A stretch of 64,000 bases of DNA from Flagellimonas nanhaiensis. Its GTDB lineage: Bacteria; Bacteroidota; Bacteroidia; Flavobacteriales; Flavobacteriaceae. The notes beneath the pieces are model-generated. The model was given only the letters and a program-made list of their open reading frames with translations, did no database searches and had not been told where the DNA came from. This document shows positions 18,035 through 27,521 of the stretch, piece by piece (position 1 is the stretch's first letter; every line of letters starts with the position of its first letter). The stretch covers positions 62,001-126,000 of the forward strand of contig NZ_QTJX01000006.1 of the NCBI RefSeq assembly GCF_003382275.1, given 5' to 3'. Both the position numbers and the translations under genes were made by a program.

Positions 18035-19723
18035 TTATTGATTTCGTAAAATCCGTGCTTTCAAAATCGATAAACCTGGGTAAGTTTTGTCAATCTCACC
18101 GGCTTCTTGAAGAGCCTTAATGGCCAAATCATCATCTTTGGATAAGTAATGTGCGAATGCTAAATTATACCAGCTTTTTGCTGTTTCTGGGAATATTTCT
18201 AGGATTATCCTAAAAACTAAGATTCCTTGTTTATAGCGTTTCGAGTTAATAAGATTTAGCCCCGCAATTTCCAATCGATTTTGAAAATCGAAATGTTGGA
18301 ATCTTTGATCTTCAATTAGATTTAATAACATTTCCCTTAACCCTCGCATATCCCCAGAAAGAAATAGACTTTGTAGGGTTTCCATGGGATTGAAAATAAA
18401 ATCACCTTCTTGATATTTATATTTTAAAGCTTTGGATAGATAAGGATCTTTTCCTGCCTTAAATTGCTCAAATGTCAACTCTACCGGCAGGTGGGGGAAA
18501 GTCCATGGTGCATACTCCCAATCAGGTTTATCTTGCCACCAAGCAAAAGAAAGATTCACAATTATCCCACTATTTGGAAGTCTTAGTGGGTAGGTATCTC
18601 CAAAAAAGTTTACATTTTCAGCTGTTGGTTCACCAACAAAAAGGACATTGGTATATTTTTCAAGTTCATTGACTAGATTCTGACAGGCAGAGAACGTTCT
18701 TCTTCCTATAATGGCGTAAAACTTACCCCTAATATTTATTTTAGGGGTTTGTAGTATATTTTTAATAATGATCTGATTTTTCCGGTTATTTCCTCCACCA
18801 TTAAGTCGTAAGTCAAGAATAAATCGCTTGACATCATTTGTATCAATAAACTCAAATATACGTTGGTAAAAGGCGTCCATTGTTTCTTTAGGACCATCTC
18901 CAATCTCACTTTGTCTAACATAAACTGTTTTCAGGGATTCAATATATTCAAAATCATAAGGTTCGTTCATGTATCGTAAATATAGTGGTACGGTAGAGTT
19001 TTGAACTGGCATCCATTCACCATCGAATTTAGTATGTCCATATCTGACATTGTTCTGAGTGTTCGACCATTTCTCACTACCGAATGAAACCTCGATTGTA
19101 ACATGATTTGAGGTCAATAATTTAAAGGTAATGGTCCTCTTTAAGGTCGAAGTTATTCCTTGGGCATGCAAAACCTCGGGAATCGTTAAATAAATAAGAC
19201 CATAAGCTTTAAAATATTGCTCGTTTTCTACTGGCACTATAGGTCGAATTTTGTCGAGCACCTCGTCTATTGGAACGTTTTCAATTGAAATTACCTTGCA
19301 ACCAAGAGCCCTGGAAAACTTCGGCTTGACTCCCTCAATGTATATACCGTCGTTGAAATAGTATAGATTCAATGGCACCCGATGTAAATCTATCTCTTGC
19401 TTGTTGTATTCTATTTCTGTATGTCCATAGCCAAAAGCTGAAACAGCTTTTGCCAATCCAAATAGAATTTGGTGATTTTCAAGTCCTTTAATTTCTGCCA
19501 AAAGGGAATCGACTATTTTGTTCCAATCTTCTCTTTTGGTTTTTTTAAAGAGGAAGGGAAAATTTTGATTTACCTCCTTTCGGAGGTAATTTATGTCCTC
19601 CTTCCAAAGATTAAATTCGACATCTCTTTGGGAATAACCTTGATTTAAAAAACTAATCAATAAAACGAAAAGACATAAAGCATAGGTCCCATTTTTCGGA
19701 TATTTTAAGCAACGTAATAGCAT
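18035..19723 (-). CDS. S41-like (tail-specific protease fold) exported protein with TPR tail
   Basis: A 562-residue protein with a signal peptide (CLFVLLISFLNQGYSQ). The central part resembles the S41 / C-terminal-processing peptidase core: RFILDLRLNGGGNN, then FYAIIGRRTFSACQNLVNEL and FVGEPTAENVNFFGD. In S41 enzymes the nucleophile Ser lies in a T(S/A)SA-E segment; here FSACQN carries Ser followed by Ala-Cys and I could not place the catalytic Lys with confidence, so activity is uncertain. The last ~90 residues (SWYNLAFAHYLSKDDDLAIKA) look like TPR repeats. First gene of the hydrolase run. No PDZ domain is obvious. Confidence 0.82.
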   Translation of the reverse strand: MLLRCLKYPKNGTYALCLFVLLISFLNQGYSQRDVEFNLWKEDINYLRKEVNQNFPFLFKKTKREDWNKIVDSLLAEIKGLENHQILFGLAKAVSAFGYGHTEIEYNKQEIDLHRVPLNLYYFNDGIYIEGVKPKFSRALGCKVISIENVPIDEVLDKIRPIVPVENEQYFKAYGLIYLTIPEVLHAQGITSTLKRTITFKLLTSNHVTIEVSFGSEKWSNTQNNVRYGHTKFDGEWMPVQNSTVPLYLRYMNEPYDFEYIESLKTVYVRQSEIGDGPKETMDAFYQRIFEFIDTNDVKRFILDLRLNGGGNNRKNQIIIKNILQTPKINIRGKFYAIIGRRTFSACQNLVNELEKYTNVLFVGEPTAENVNFFGDTYPLRLPNSGIIVNLSFAWWQDKPDWEYAPWTFPHLPVELTFEQFKAGKDPYLSKALKYKYQEGDFIFNPMETLQSLFLSGDMRGLREMLLNLIEDQRFQHFDFQNRLEIAGLNLINSKRYKQGILVFRIILEIFPETAKSWYNLAFAHYLSKDDDLAIKALQEAGEIDKTYPGLSILKARILRNQ

Positions 19724-19739
19724 CGAAAATCAATTATTA

Positions 19740-20270
19740 TCAAAATTGGAAGTAGCGAACCGATCTCTTTCAGCTTCATTTTGGCGTGGTGCTGAATTGC
19801 CTTGTGACCACAGTTACATTAGCAACTGCCAACGGCGAAGCTTGTACTATGTTTTAAAACATAAGTATTTTACTCTATTAATTTTTCGTTGTTTTTCCTT
19901 CAACAAGTTTTTCTATTTACAACTAAAATTTCTTTTTGAACATTTACTGCAGTTTTTGCATATCGTATTCAGTATTCTCTTTAAATTTCCATAGGGTGTC
20001 ATTTTCTTTTATAATTCTCGTAAAAATGGCCCACGGAAAACACAATTATGCTATAACAGTTCCGGAAAGTTTATTAATAAAGAGATAACTGGACAAAAGT
20101 CTAAGGTTTCTTTCCTCATAGTAGATATACTTTTTAAGATATACCATTTTTTTAAGGCATTTTTTAACCCATTGAATGTCCTTTTATCCTTATTGGGATA
20201 AACTAATGCAATAACAGGCTAAACCCTTTACAGAATTAAAGGGAAGAGATTCCTTTTTGTAAACAAGTGA
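19740..20270. other. Non-coding stretch of about 530 bp
   Basis: AT-rich spacer between two genes on the minus strand. I see no coding frame with codon usage like its neighbours and no tRNA. It must hold the promoter of the S41-like gene near its left side (minus-strand direction), but no clear TAnnTTTG box was found. Confidence 0.4.
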
Positions 20271-20297
20271 AAAACCCTTTCTTAGGAAAGGGTTTTT
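20271..20297 (-). terminator. Terminator after the SusC/SusD operon
   Basis: AAAACCCTTTC, loop TTAG and GAAAGGGTTTT form a perfect 11-bp stem with T-runs on both strands. It lies 21 nt after the last gene of the minus-strand operon. Confidence 0.9.
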
Positions 20298-20317
20298 CAT
20301 ACTGATCAAAATAATAC

Positions 20318-21274
20318 TCATATTCTTGTGAATCGTAACACAACTTCATAAGGGGTTGCTCCACAGTCTGAAGTAATTTCATCATTAAAAATTACTAGGA
20401 ATTCACTATCATCTGATGGATTAAAGGTACCTACGTTATCACCACTTTGTTGAACTATTGCAGTACTACATGCAGCACCTGACAATGACTGATTAGGCAC
20501 CAAAATTCTTCCACAAACTAAATCGAAAGTAAGGGTTCCGGTGAATGGCCCTAGGCTAGTTAGATAGGTACTTACCGCAACTGTTCTTTGTGTACTTGAA
20601 GCAGCAACAATAGTTACCTCTTCATCATCAAACGCATTGGCACCACCAAATGCATCGAAAACACCTGAAATGTATTCCATTTGATAATTTCCGGCAAATA
20701 AAGATTCATCTAATTCGCATACTACATTTGCAGGATAGCTAAATGGCGAATTGAAAAAGACCCCTGTTATGTTCCCTTCCAAATTACCTGAAGAAAAGAC
20801 TGACCCATCTGTCAAAATCAACTCAAGTCGTATTCTAAATATATCACCTCCGTCTATTTCCGTTTCTGTATTTAGACCTAAGAGACTTATCAATTCGCTT
20901 GCCGGCACATCGATAATGCTTCTTGGCAATCCATCCGGGCCCAATGAAAATTCAGAAGCGGAGATTGTTTTTACCTCGACCTCCGGTTTGTTATTCTCGC
21001 CATTCCCCGGAGTAAAATCTTGAAACTGGGCATAAACAACTACTTCTTGCAATAAATCACCATCTTGATCATCCCATTGCTCAACTTCTATGGTCCAGGA
21101 TGAGCCTTCAATGTTATTTAAGTCAATAGTAGGTGAAATTAAACTTATAGTCCTTAAACCTCCAGCAGTTCCTATATTGTCCGTCACTTTCTCAAAAGTC
21201 AGCTTTTCGTCTTCCGTACATGAAAAGAAAATAGCTATTAATGCTAAGTATGTTACTTTAAAAAACTTTTTCAT
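20318..21274 (-). CDS. Lipoprotein of a SusC/SusD operon, function unknown
   Basis: A 318-residue protein with a lipoprotein signal (KVTYLALIAIFFSC, lipidated Cys19 followed by TEDEK). The middle region (WTIEVEQWDDQDGDLLQEVV, FRIRLELILTDGS) looks like a beta-sandwich, and the C-terminal half starts after a conserved-looking CELDESLFAGNYQMEYISG. Such third lipoproteins in Sus-like operons are usually surface-exposed and help bind the substrate. It starts 14 nt after the SusD-like gene, is the last gene of the operon and is followed by a strong terminator. No enzymatic motif is visible. Confidence 0.78.
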   Translation of the reverse strand: MKKFFKVTYLALIAIFFSCTEDEKLTFEKVTDNIGTAGGLRTISLISPTIDLNNIEGSSWTIEVEQWDDQDGDLLQEVVVYAQFQDFTPGNGENNKPEVEVKTISASEFSLGPDGLPRSIIDVPASELISLLGLNTETEIDGGDIFRIRLELILTDGSVFSSGNLEGNITGVFFNSPFSYPANVVCELDESLFAGNYQMEYISGVFDAFGGANAFDDEEVTIVAASSTQRTVAVSTYLTSLGPFTGTLTFDLVCGRILVPNQSLSGAACSTAIVQQSGDNVGTFNPSDDSEFLVIFNDEITSDCGATPYEVVLRFTRI

Positions 21275-21288
21275 TTTTTGTCTATTTA

Positions 21289-22956
21289 TTAATCAATAAA
21301 ACCTGATGGATTGGTATCCCAAAATACTGTAATCGATAAGTCAGTTTTTTGTTCAACGTTCGAATTCAAATCCGCAAAAGAGGCAGGATAAAAGAAACTT
21401 CTTATAAATGGCCCTGGATCCTGCAATTCCGTGGGTTGTAAATCAGGTTTTCCAGTTCTTCTATATGTATTATAAGCTTCAATTCCATTACCCCATAATG
21501 CTATAAAGTACTCTTTGGCTATAACAGCCATTCTTTCATCTTGGCTACCTGCACTATCATATAGGCTTAATACAGTATCAACATAATCATTTATATCTTC
21601 GGGTGTAGCCGCCAAATCTGCGTCAACATTCTCAGGACTAAAATTTATCACCTTGTCTATCGACTTTCGAACGGCAGTTTCCAGATAAGATCTAGCATCC
21701 CCTGATGTATTCAAATACAATGCCGATTCCGCCAACATAAAGTCAACATAGGAGGATAATAGTACTGGTGATATACCAGCTCCTTGCAAGCCAATATTTC
21801 TGTTGGTAATAGTTTGAGCGGAATTGTCATCGAAGAGTCCACCAACAGGATAAAGACCAAAAGTAGTACGCAAACCCCTATCAGGTGGAATACCATCTGC
21901 GTCACCATGTACCCTTCCCCAAAAACCTTCATTTGAAAAATTGCACCATATATCATTAGGTCCGAAATGTGGAGGAGGAGATTGAGTAATACAAGATTGT
22001 TCGTTAACATCTGTTGTGTTTTCTGAGCTTTGTCGGTAGAAGTAATACCTCCATCTAGGGTCTTGAATACCTTTTTCTTCGACCATCCAGTACATATACG
22101 TTGTGTTCATGTATTCGCCAGTGCCATTGTCAAAATTTGGTCCAAATTCGGGATGACGGCTATCAGGTTGTGTATCATTACTTGACCATTCGATTTGAAA
22201 GTCATCATCCTCATTTTGAATATAATTACCAGAAGAAAGGATTTCATTAATTTTGGCAGCTACAGTGTTGTCCACGAGTCTTGTCTGTAAATACAATTTT
22301 AGTTTTACTGTATTGGCGAGTCTAATCCATTTATCTTCATCACCACCGTAAAACCTGTCATTTGAGGGCAGCGCAACTTCATCTTTTGAAAAATCGGTGA
22401 TAGCCTCATCCAATAAAGACAACATATTTGCATAAATCTCAGCTCCTGGGTCTGGAACTGGATTTGGGAAATTTACACCATCGGTAGCTTCTGAATACGG
22501 CACATCTCCAAAAAAGTCGACCAAGTTTGCCATCATCAAAGCCTCCAATACCTTAGCTATACCTACATGGGTATATAATTCTTGTTCTTCTGCCAGGGGA
22601 ACCATTGTCCTTATGTCGGGTAGGGCAGTGGAATATACTGCTCCCCAAAGAGGATCGAAATCTGCTGGATCGTAGGCGTTTTGGTAGGTTGGGCCAAACA
22701 TATGCATTATTCGGGTTACTTCCATCCCAAACTCATTCAAACATCTGGTGTCCAATGGATTACCTGCGACTTGCGCAATAAATCCTGCTTGAATACTGTT
22801 TAAGAAAAAATCTATATCTGATTGTTGCGGACTTACGGCATTCGGATTATCTAAAATTTCTAACTGAGTTGACTCACATGAATATTGCATAGCGCATAAT
22901 AAAAAAGCGGCTAGCAAAACTGCATTGTTAAATCTGTTCTTTATAATTCTTTTCAT
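21289..22956 (-). CDS. SusD/RagB-family outer-membrane lipoprotein
   Basis: Surface lipoprotein that captures substrate and forms the lid of a SusC channel. The signal peptide ends at a lipidated Cys (LLCAMQYSCEST), followed by the usual LEILDNPNAVSPQQSDI opening of the SusD-like group. The TPR-type helices include LPDIRTMVPLAEEQELYTHV and AKVLEALMMANLVDFFGDVPYSEA, a signature stretch of this family. The C-terminal end (MAVIAKEYFIALWGNGIEAYNTYRRTG) is equally typical. At 555 residues its length is normal. It follows the SusC gene by 10 nt. No glycan-degrading enzyme is adjacent, so the substrate may be a peptide or another polymer. Confidence 0.93.
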   Translation of the reverse strand: MKRIIKNRFNNAVLLAAFLLCAMQYSCESTQLEILDNPNAVSPQQSDIDFFLNSIQAGFIAQVAGNPLDTRCLNEFGMEVTRIMHMFGPTYQNAYDPADFDPLWGAVYSTALPDIRTMVPLAEEQELYTHVGIAKVLEALMMANLVDFFGDVPYSEATDGVNFPNPVPDPGAEIYANMLSLLDEAITDFSKDEVALPSNDRFYGGDEDKWIRLANTVKLKLYLQTRLVDNTVAAKINEILSSGNYIQNEDDDFQIEWSSNDTQPDSRHPEFGPNFDNGTGEYMNTTYMYWMVEEKGIQDPRWRYYFYRQSSENTTDVNEQSCITQSPPPHFGPNDIWCNFSNEGFWGRVHGDADGIPPDRGLRTTFGLYPVGGLFDDNSAQTITNRNIGLQGAGISPVLLSSYVDFMLAESALYLNTSGDARSYLETAVRKSIDKVINFSPENVDADLAATPEDINDYVDTVLSLYDSAGSQDERMAVIAKEYFIALWGNGIEAYNTYRRTGKPDLQPTELQDPGPFIRSFFYPASFADLNSNVEQKTDLSITVFWDTNPSGFID

Positions 22957-22966
22957 AACGATTATA

Positions 22967-25900
22967 TTAAAATGTTGCTCTTAAAGTAAAACCATATCTT
23001 CTAGCAGATGGTCCAGAAATAAAGTCTATCCCCTGACCATTTCCTACTCCAGTACTTAATACGTTAGTATCAAAATTCACATTCTTTGGAAAATTAAAAG
23101 CTCTAAACCAAAGGTTAGAACCAGAAACTGTGAATGAGAGCGCACCAAAAGGAGTTTTGTCCAGGAATTTTTTTGGAAATGAATAACCCAAGCTTGCTTC
23201 ATTAAGTCTTAATGTGGTGCCATCGTATATGGCCCATTCATTAGATCCAAATCCCAGATTATTGAAATAAATCCTTGTGGTAGTCAGTTGGATGTCATTA
23301 GGCGAGCCATCTTGTTTAACTCCAGGCAGAACATATGTTTTCTCCCTATCCAAAGGCCTATCTGCATCAACTACTCCTCTACCGACCAAAGCCCTTGCAG
23401 TTTGGGAATATACCTCTCCTCCGTGCCTATACTGCCAGCTCATATTGAAAGAAAAACCTTTAAAGGAAATGCCATTATCTAACGTAGCAGTCCAATCCGG
23501 ATTAGGATCTCCTAGGAATTCAGTACTACTTGGCCCGGTAATATAATCCCCGTTGTTATCAACAGTTAACTGACCATTTGTTCTTACAACTCTATTGCCA
23601 AGAAGAACTCCAACTGGCATTCCTTCGACTGCATAATTTGCAACTGTACCGGTAATTGTTGGTGTTAAACTGATGTTTTCGGTACCTTCGGGTAACTCCG
23701 TAACTATATTTTCATCGGCATAAAAATTACCACTCACATTCCAAGCAAAACCGTTTTGACTTGAAAAAGGAGTAAAGTCAAAATCAACTTCTATACCTTC
23801 TGCTTCAAACGCACCAGCGTTTATAGTTCGTGATGTAAATCCTGTCGAAGGATCAAGACTTTGATTAGTAATTAAATCCCTTGTTTCACGCTTGAATACA
23901 CTCACATTTAGGCCGAGTTTATTATTGAACAGCCTTGTGTCCATACCAAGCTCGTATTCTCTAATTGTTTCGGGCTTTAGGTCCGGATTTCCCAAAACAT
24001 TGGAAACGGCATTGCTAGAAATTACATTTCCGCCTCGATCAACAAACAACCTTGCATTCAGAGCAAGTACATTTCTAGTAGTGTAGGCACCTGGGAAACC
24101 TGCAGAGGTGCCGTATCCAAATCTCACTTTCATGTAATTCAGAATATTGCTTGATTTTAGACCATCAATTGCTGTTGTTGGGATAAAAGATAGACTTACC
24201 CCTGGGTATGTAATACTATTATTTTCCCTTTCTAAAGTTGAAGTCCAATCTGTCCTTACGGCCCCGTTTAAGTAAAGAAAGTCTTTATATCCAAGGGTTA
24301 CATCACCGTAAACCCCCAGAGTGTTAATCTCGCTTCGGTTTGAAAAGTTCCCTCCATCACTAAAAAAACTTCCTGCTGAAGAGCTATTTACAAAATTGAA
24401 GTGCTCTAAAACCCCGAAAACAATCTGGTTTGTGCTTTCAACACCTGTTTGCTGGAATTCATCTCTTCTTGATGTGGCCCCCAGGATTACCTTTAGGTTT
24501 AAATCCTCTGTGATGTTCTTATCCCCGTTCAGGATGAAACTGTGGTCCCAAGTGGTGTTTCTTCTGGTAATAGTCCTAAAAATACCTGTAACGTCCCCAT
24601 CAACACCGCCACGATTTTGCCCGTTTGTGTTAAATTCGGTGTAGGTGTCAATTCCAAGGCGGTACGTTGCAGTGATCCAATCATTAAACTGATAGTTTAC
24701 ATTGAGATTTCCAAATACGCGATCAGTATCTTGGGTAGCCTTAGCATTGGCCACGGTCCACCTAGGGTTCTGAATATCGTTCCCCGACCTATAATAAACA
24801 CTTCTTCCGTCCAATGATTGGAAGGGAAGACCAAATAAATCAATATTCCTTGGGGTATATAATACATCCCCGAATACGGAACTACTATTGCTAATCACAC
24901 CACTACCAGTTGAAGCCGCAACTGGTGGTGACTTAGCTCCAGTACGCGAAAAATTCAAAGCTCCATTAATGGTAAATTTGTTGGTCAACTGAGCAGTCCC
25001 TCCCACACCAAATGTATTTCTCAATAAAGAATTTCCAGGCGTAAAGCCTTGATCGTTCAGATAGCCATAGTTCATATTAAAACTTGTTTTTTCGGAACCG
25101 CCACTTATGTTTATTGATGTGCTAGTTGTAATCCCTTGTTTGAAAAACTCTTCAACACTATTGTATGGCCGATATTCATATGGGGAATTGGCTATATCTT
25201 CAAAGCCCGTAACCAAGGACTGGTCATTAAGCTGAGAAAGAGGATTTACAAGAAAAACCTGATTTCCCTGTCTATTTAGGAACAAGGGATTAGAATCAAT
25301 CGCTTGGTTGCTTAAATCCCCAGGATTAAATGATGGACCATGATTGCTAAAGAAAAACCCAAGGTTTTGGTGAAAACCACCACCATAATTGTCTTGGTAG
25401 TTTGGAAGAATCGCATCTGTGAAGAAAGCAGATTGAGCCACCGTAATTTCCGTTTTGTTTTTGCCCGACGCTGTACTACCTGATTTTGTTGTAATAAGTA
25501 TAACACCGTTTCTACCTCTTTCACCATATAGTACTGACGCACTTAAACCTTTTAGAACAGCAACCTTCTCAATGGAGTTCGGGTCGATATCCAAGAACCT
25601 GCTTGATTCATTTATTCCATCGAAAAATGCATTTTCATTGTTCGTGGAACCATCGAAAGGCACCCCATTGACTACAAACAGTGGTTGATTATCGCCAGTA
25701 ATCGAGGCAAACCCCCTAATTAAGATATTTGTACCAGATCCGGCTAAGCCATTTGTAGATGTTATATTAAGTCCAGCTGCTTTACCTCTGAGCACTCTTC
25801 CAAGGTCTCCTTCAGGACGGTCTTCTATTTTATCATTTTCAAGTTCACTGATGGCATAACCCAAAGAGCGCTTTTCTCGTCTAATACCTTGGGCAGTTAC

Positions 25901-26260
25901 GACAACTTCCTGCAATCTGGAAACGTCTTCCGTCATAACAACGTTCAGAACATTGTCGTTGGGAACGGGCAGTTCTTGGCTAGCAAATCCTATGTAACTA
26001 AATACCACAATATCGCCTTGAGTGGCACTTATCGCATAATTACCATCAAAGTCTGTCTGAGTGCCCGTATTTGTACCCTTGATTATTACGTTGACACCAG
26101 GTAAGGGCAATCCTTGGGAATCAGTGACATTCCCTGTCAAAGTGTTTTGGGCAACGGTAATATTGGAAATCCGATATCCAATCTTGTTAACCCCCTCGTT
26201 CCCGTATATAAAAAATGAGGAAATGCCGAAGAAGATTAACCAGTAAGAAGAAAATTTCAT
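22967..26260 (-). CDS. SusC/RagA-family TonB-linked outer-membrane receptor
   Basis: TonB-dependent transporter that imports the substrate caught by the SusD partner. After the signal region comes a carboxypeptidase-D-like regulatory domain (LTGNVTDSQGLPLPGVNVII, then FDGNYAI), a TonB-box-like LQEVVVTAQG, and the plug with LGRVLRGKAAGLNI and ILIRGFASITGDNQPLFVVNG. About 800 residues of beta-barrel follow, ending in RRYGFTLRATF with the terminal Phe required for BAM recognition. The frame is open to 26368; ATG 26260 (MKFSSYWLIFFGISSFFIYG) gives a normal signal peptide and is preferred, but 26302 is possible. First gene of the operon, divergent from the LytTR regulator. Confidence 0.93.
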   Translation of the reverse strand: MKFSSYWLIFFGISSFFIYGNEGVNKIGYRISNITVAQNTLTGNVTDSQGLPLPGVNVIIKGTNTGTQTDFDGNYAISATQGDIVVFSYIGFASQELPVPNDNVLNVVMTEDVSRLQEVVVTAQGIRREKRSLGYAISELENDKIEDRPEGDLGRVLRGKAAGLNITSTNGLAGSGTNILIRGFASITGDNQPLFVVNGVPFDGSTNNENAFFDGINESSRFLDIDPNSIEKVAVLKGLSASVLYGERGRNGVILITTKSGSTASGKNKTEITVAQSAFFTDAILPNYQDNYGGGFHQNLGFFFSNHGPSFNPGDLSNQAIDSNPLFLNRQGNQVFLVNPLSQLNDQSLVTGFEDIANSPYEYRPYNSVEEFFKQGITTSTSINISGGSEKTSFNMNYGYLNDQGFTPGNSLLRNTFGVGGTAQLTNKFTINGALNFSRTGAKSPPVAASTGSGVISNSSSVFGDVLYTPRNIDLFGLPFQSLDGRSVYYRSGNDIQNPRWTVANAKATQDTDRVFGNLNVNYQFNDWITATYRLGIDTYTEFNTNGQNRGGVDGDVTGIFRTITRRNTTWDHSFILNGDKNITEDLNLKVILGATSRRDEFQQTGVESTNQIVFGVLEHFNFVNSSSAGSFFSDGGNFSNRSEINTLGVYGDVTLGYKDFLYLNGAVRTDWTSTLERENNSITYPGVSLSFIPTTAIDGLKSSNILNYMKVRFGYGTSAGFPGAYTTRNVLALNARLFVDRGGNVISSNAVSNVLGNPDLKPETIREYELGMDTRLFNNKLGLNVSVFKRETRDLITNQSLDPSTGFTSRTINAGAFEAEGIEVDFDFTPFSSQNGFAWNVSGNFYADENIVTELPEGTENISLTPTITGTVANYAVEGMPVGVLLGNRVVRTNGQLTVDNNGDYITGPSSTEFLGDPNPDWTATLDNGISFKGFSFNMSWQYRHGGEVYSQTARALVGRGVVDADRPLDREKTYVLPGVKQDGSPNDIQLTTTRIYFNNLGFGSNEWAIYDGTTLRLNEASLGYSFPKKFLDKTPFGALSFTVSGSNLWFRAFNFPKNVNFDTNVLSTGVGNGQGIDFISGPSARRYGFTLRATF

Positions 26261-26368
26261 AAGGTTAAATTTTAATTGAGTTAGTAATTTTCCTGAATTC
26301 ATCCTTTGGGCAGAAAAGACAAGTTCGCGGACAAAAATGAAGGACAACATCAATAAGAATACTATCAA

Positions 26369-26729
26369 TCAAAAAGCGATCTATGTTTAATCTACTCAGT
26401 AATTAATGCCCCAAAGTATGGCAATGCTATTGTAGTAATTGAGAGAAATAAACGAACACCAAAGAATTTGTTCCTAAAGCACTTATATGACGAATGAAGG
26501 TCTTATGAATTTTTTAACATTATTGTTTCTGCTGTAGGATATTTGGTTAGGCTCTAAAAGACACATTTTATGGGTTATGACGGAAATAACAATATTTGAT
26601 GAAAAGTAACCAAAGACCTTTTATGTGTTATGAAAGGTAAATAAGGCGGCATAAAAGAGCCATAACATGTCTTGAAGGGTTATCTTGGAAGTATTACCTT
26701 TTTTAAAAATATTGTTTATTAGAGTTTGT
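26369..26729. promoter_or_regulatory. Divergent intergenic region with a direct-repeat pair
   Basis: Contains two nearly identical 15-mers in the same orientation, TTTTATGGGTTATGA (26566-26580) and TTTTATGTGTTATGA (26619-26633). They are 53 bp apart, five helical turns. A related half in opposite orientation lies near 26650-26670. LytTR-type regulators bind direct repeats spaced by whole helical turns, so these could be operator sites for the adjacent regulator, acting on itself, on the SusC operon, or both. This is inference from position and spacing. Confidence 0.4.
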
Positions 26730-27521
26730 ATGATTAATCAATTGATAAAAGTTGTCATTGTTGACGACGAAGTATTGGCTAGGCAACGTATAAGGATTCT
26801 CTTGGCAGACTATGATTTTATTGAGATTGTGGATGAATGTGCCAATGGCAAGAAAGCCATAGAATCGATTAATGTTCATGCTCCCGATTTGGTATTTATG
26901 GATATTCAAATGCCGGACATGTCGGGATTTGATGTTTTGGGTAAATTAAATTCTAATTTGTTGCCGTTGGTGATATTTATTACTGCTTTCGATTCTTATG
27001 CGATTAAAGCTTTTGATTACTTCACTCTTGATTATCTCGTAAAGCCATTTAGGGATTCAAGGTTTAAGGAATCCCTAGAAAAAGTACTTAAATATTTTGG
27101 TGATTCAGATGGAAAAAATATGATAAAAAGATTGCAACACCTTATCGAAAGTATTCCTTCTGAATCCTTTGATTCAAAAAACGATTCCAAAATCATTCTT
27201 AAATCCGGCTTAAATTATGTTCTAGTTGAAATTGGAAAAATATCCCACATAAAATCCTCAGGGCCTTATATCGAGGTGCTAATGGAAAACGGTAAGAAAC
27301 ATTTACATAGATCATCCATGGCAAATATATTAAAAGAAATAAACCATAAAAGCTTTGTGCAAGTTCATAGATCAACCATTGTAAACCTTGACTACACAAG
27401 CGAAATATCAAGTACCGGTATGGGAGAAATTTTTGTTTTATTGAAAAACGGAGTCAAACTTAACGTTGGAAAAACCTATAAGAAAAGTTTTCTTAAACGT
27501 TTAAACATCAGTGAAAGTTAA
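26730..27521 (+). CDS. LytTR-family response regulator
   Basis: Two-domain regulator. The receiver domain has the acidic pair in IKVVIVDDEVLARQR, the phospho-acceptor Asp in PDLVFMDIQMPDMSGFDV and the Lys in LDYLVKPFRDS. The C-terminal LytTR DNA-binding domain begins near SKIILKSGLNYVLVEIGKI and includes SFVQVHRSTIVNLDYTSEI. The frame opens at 26685, but the receiver homology starts at ATG 26730 (MINQLIKVVIVDDE), which is the chosen start. The kinase gene follows with no gap, so they form a cognate pair. Its position facing the SusC operon suggests control of that operon. Confidence 0.93.
   Translation: MINQLIKVVIVDDEVLARQRIRILLADYDFIEIVDECANGKKAIESINVHAPDLVFMDIQMPDMSGFDVLGKLNSNLLPLVIFITAFDSYAIKAFDYFTLDYLVKPFRDSRFKESLEKVLKYFGDSDGKNMIKRLQHLIESIPSESFDSKNDSKIILKSGLNYVLVEIGKISHIKSSGPYIEVLMENGKKHLHRSSMANILKEINHKSFVQVHRSTIVNLDYTSEISSTGMGEIFVLLKNGVKLNVGKTYKKSFLKRLNISES

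Noticed and set aside
19740-20000. 82-residue frame 19746-19994 on the plus strand
   Set aside because: Phe/Leu-rich with no signal and no homology; typical chance frame in AT-rich DNA.
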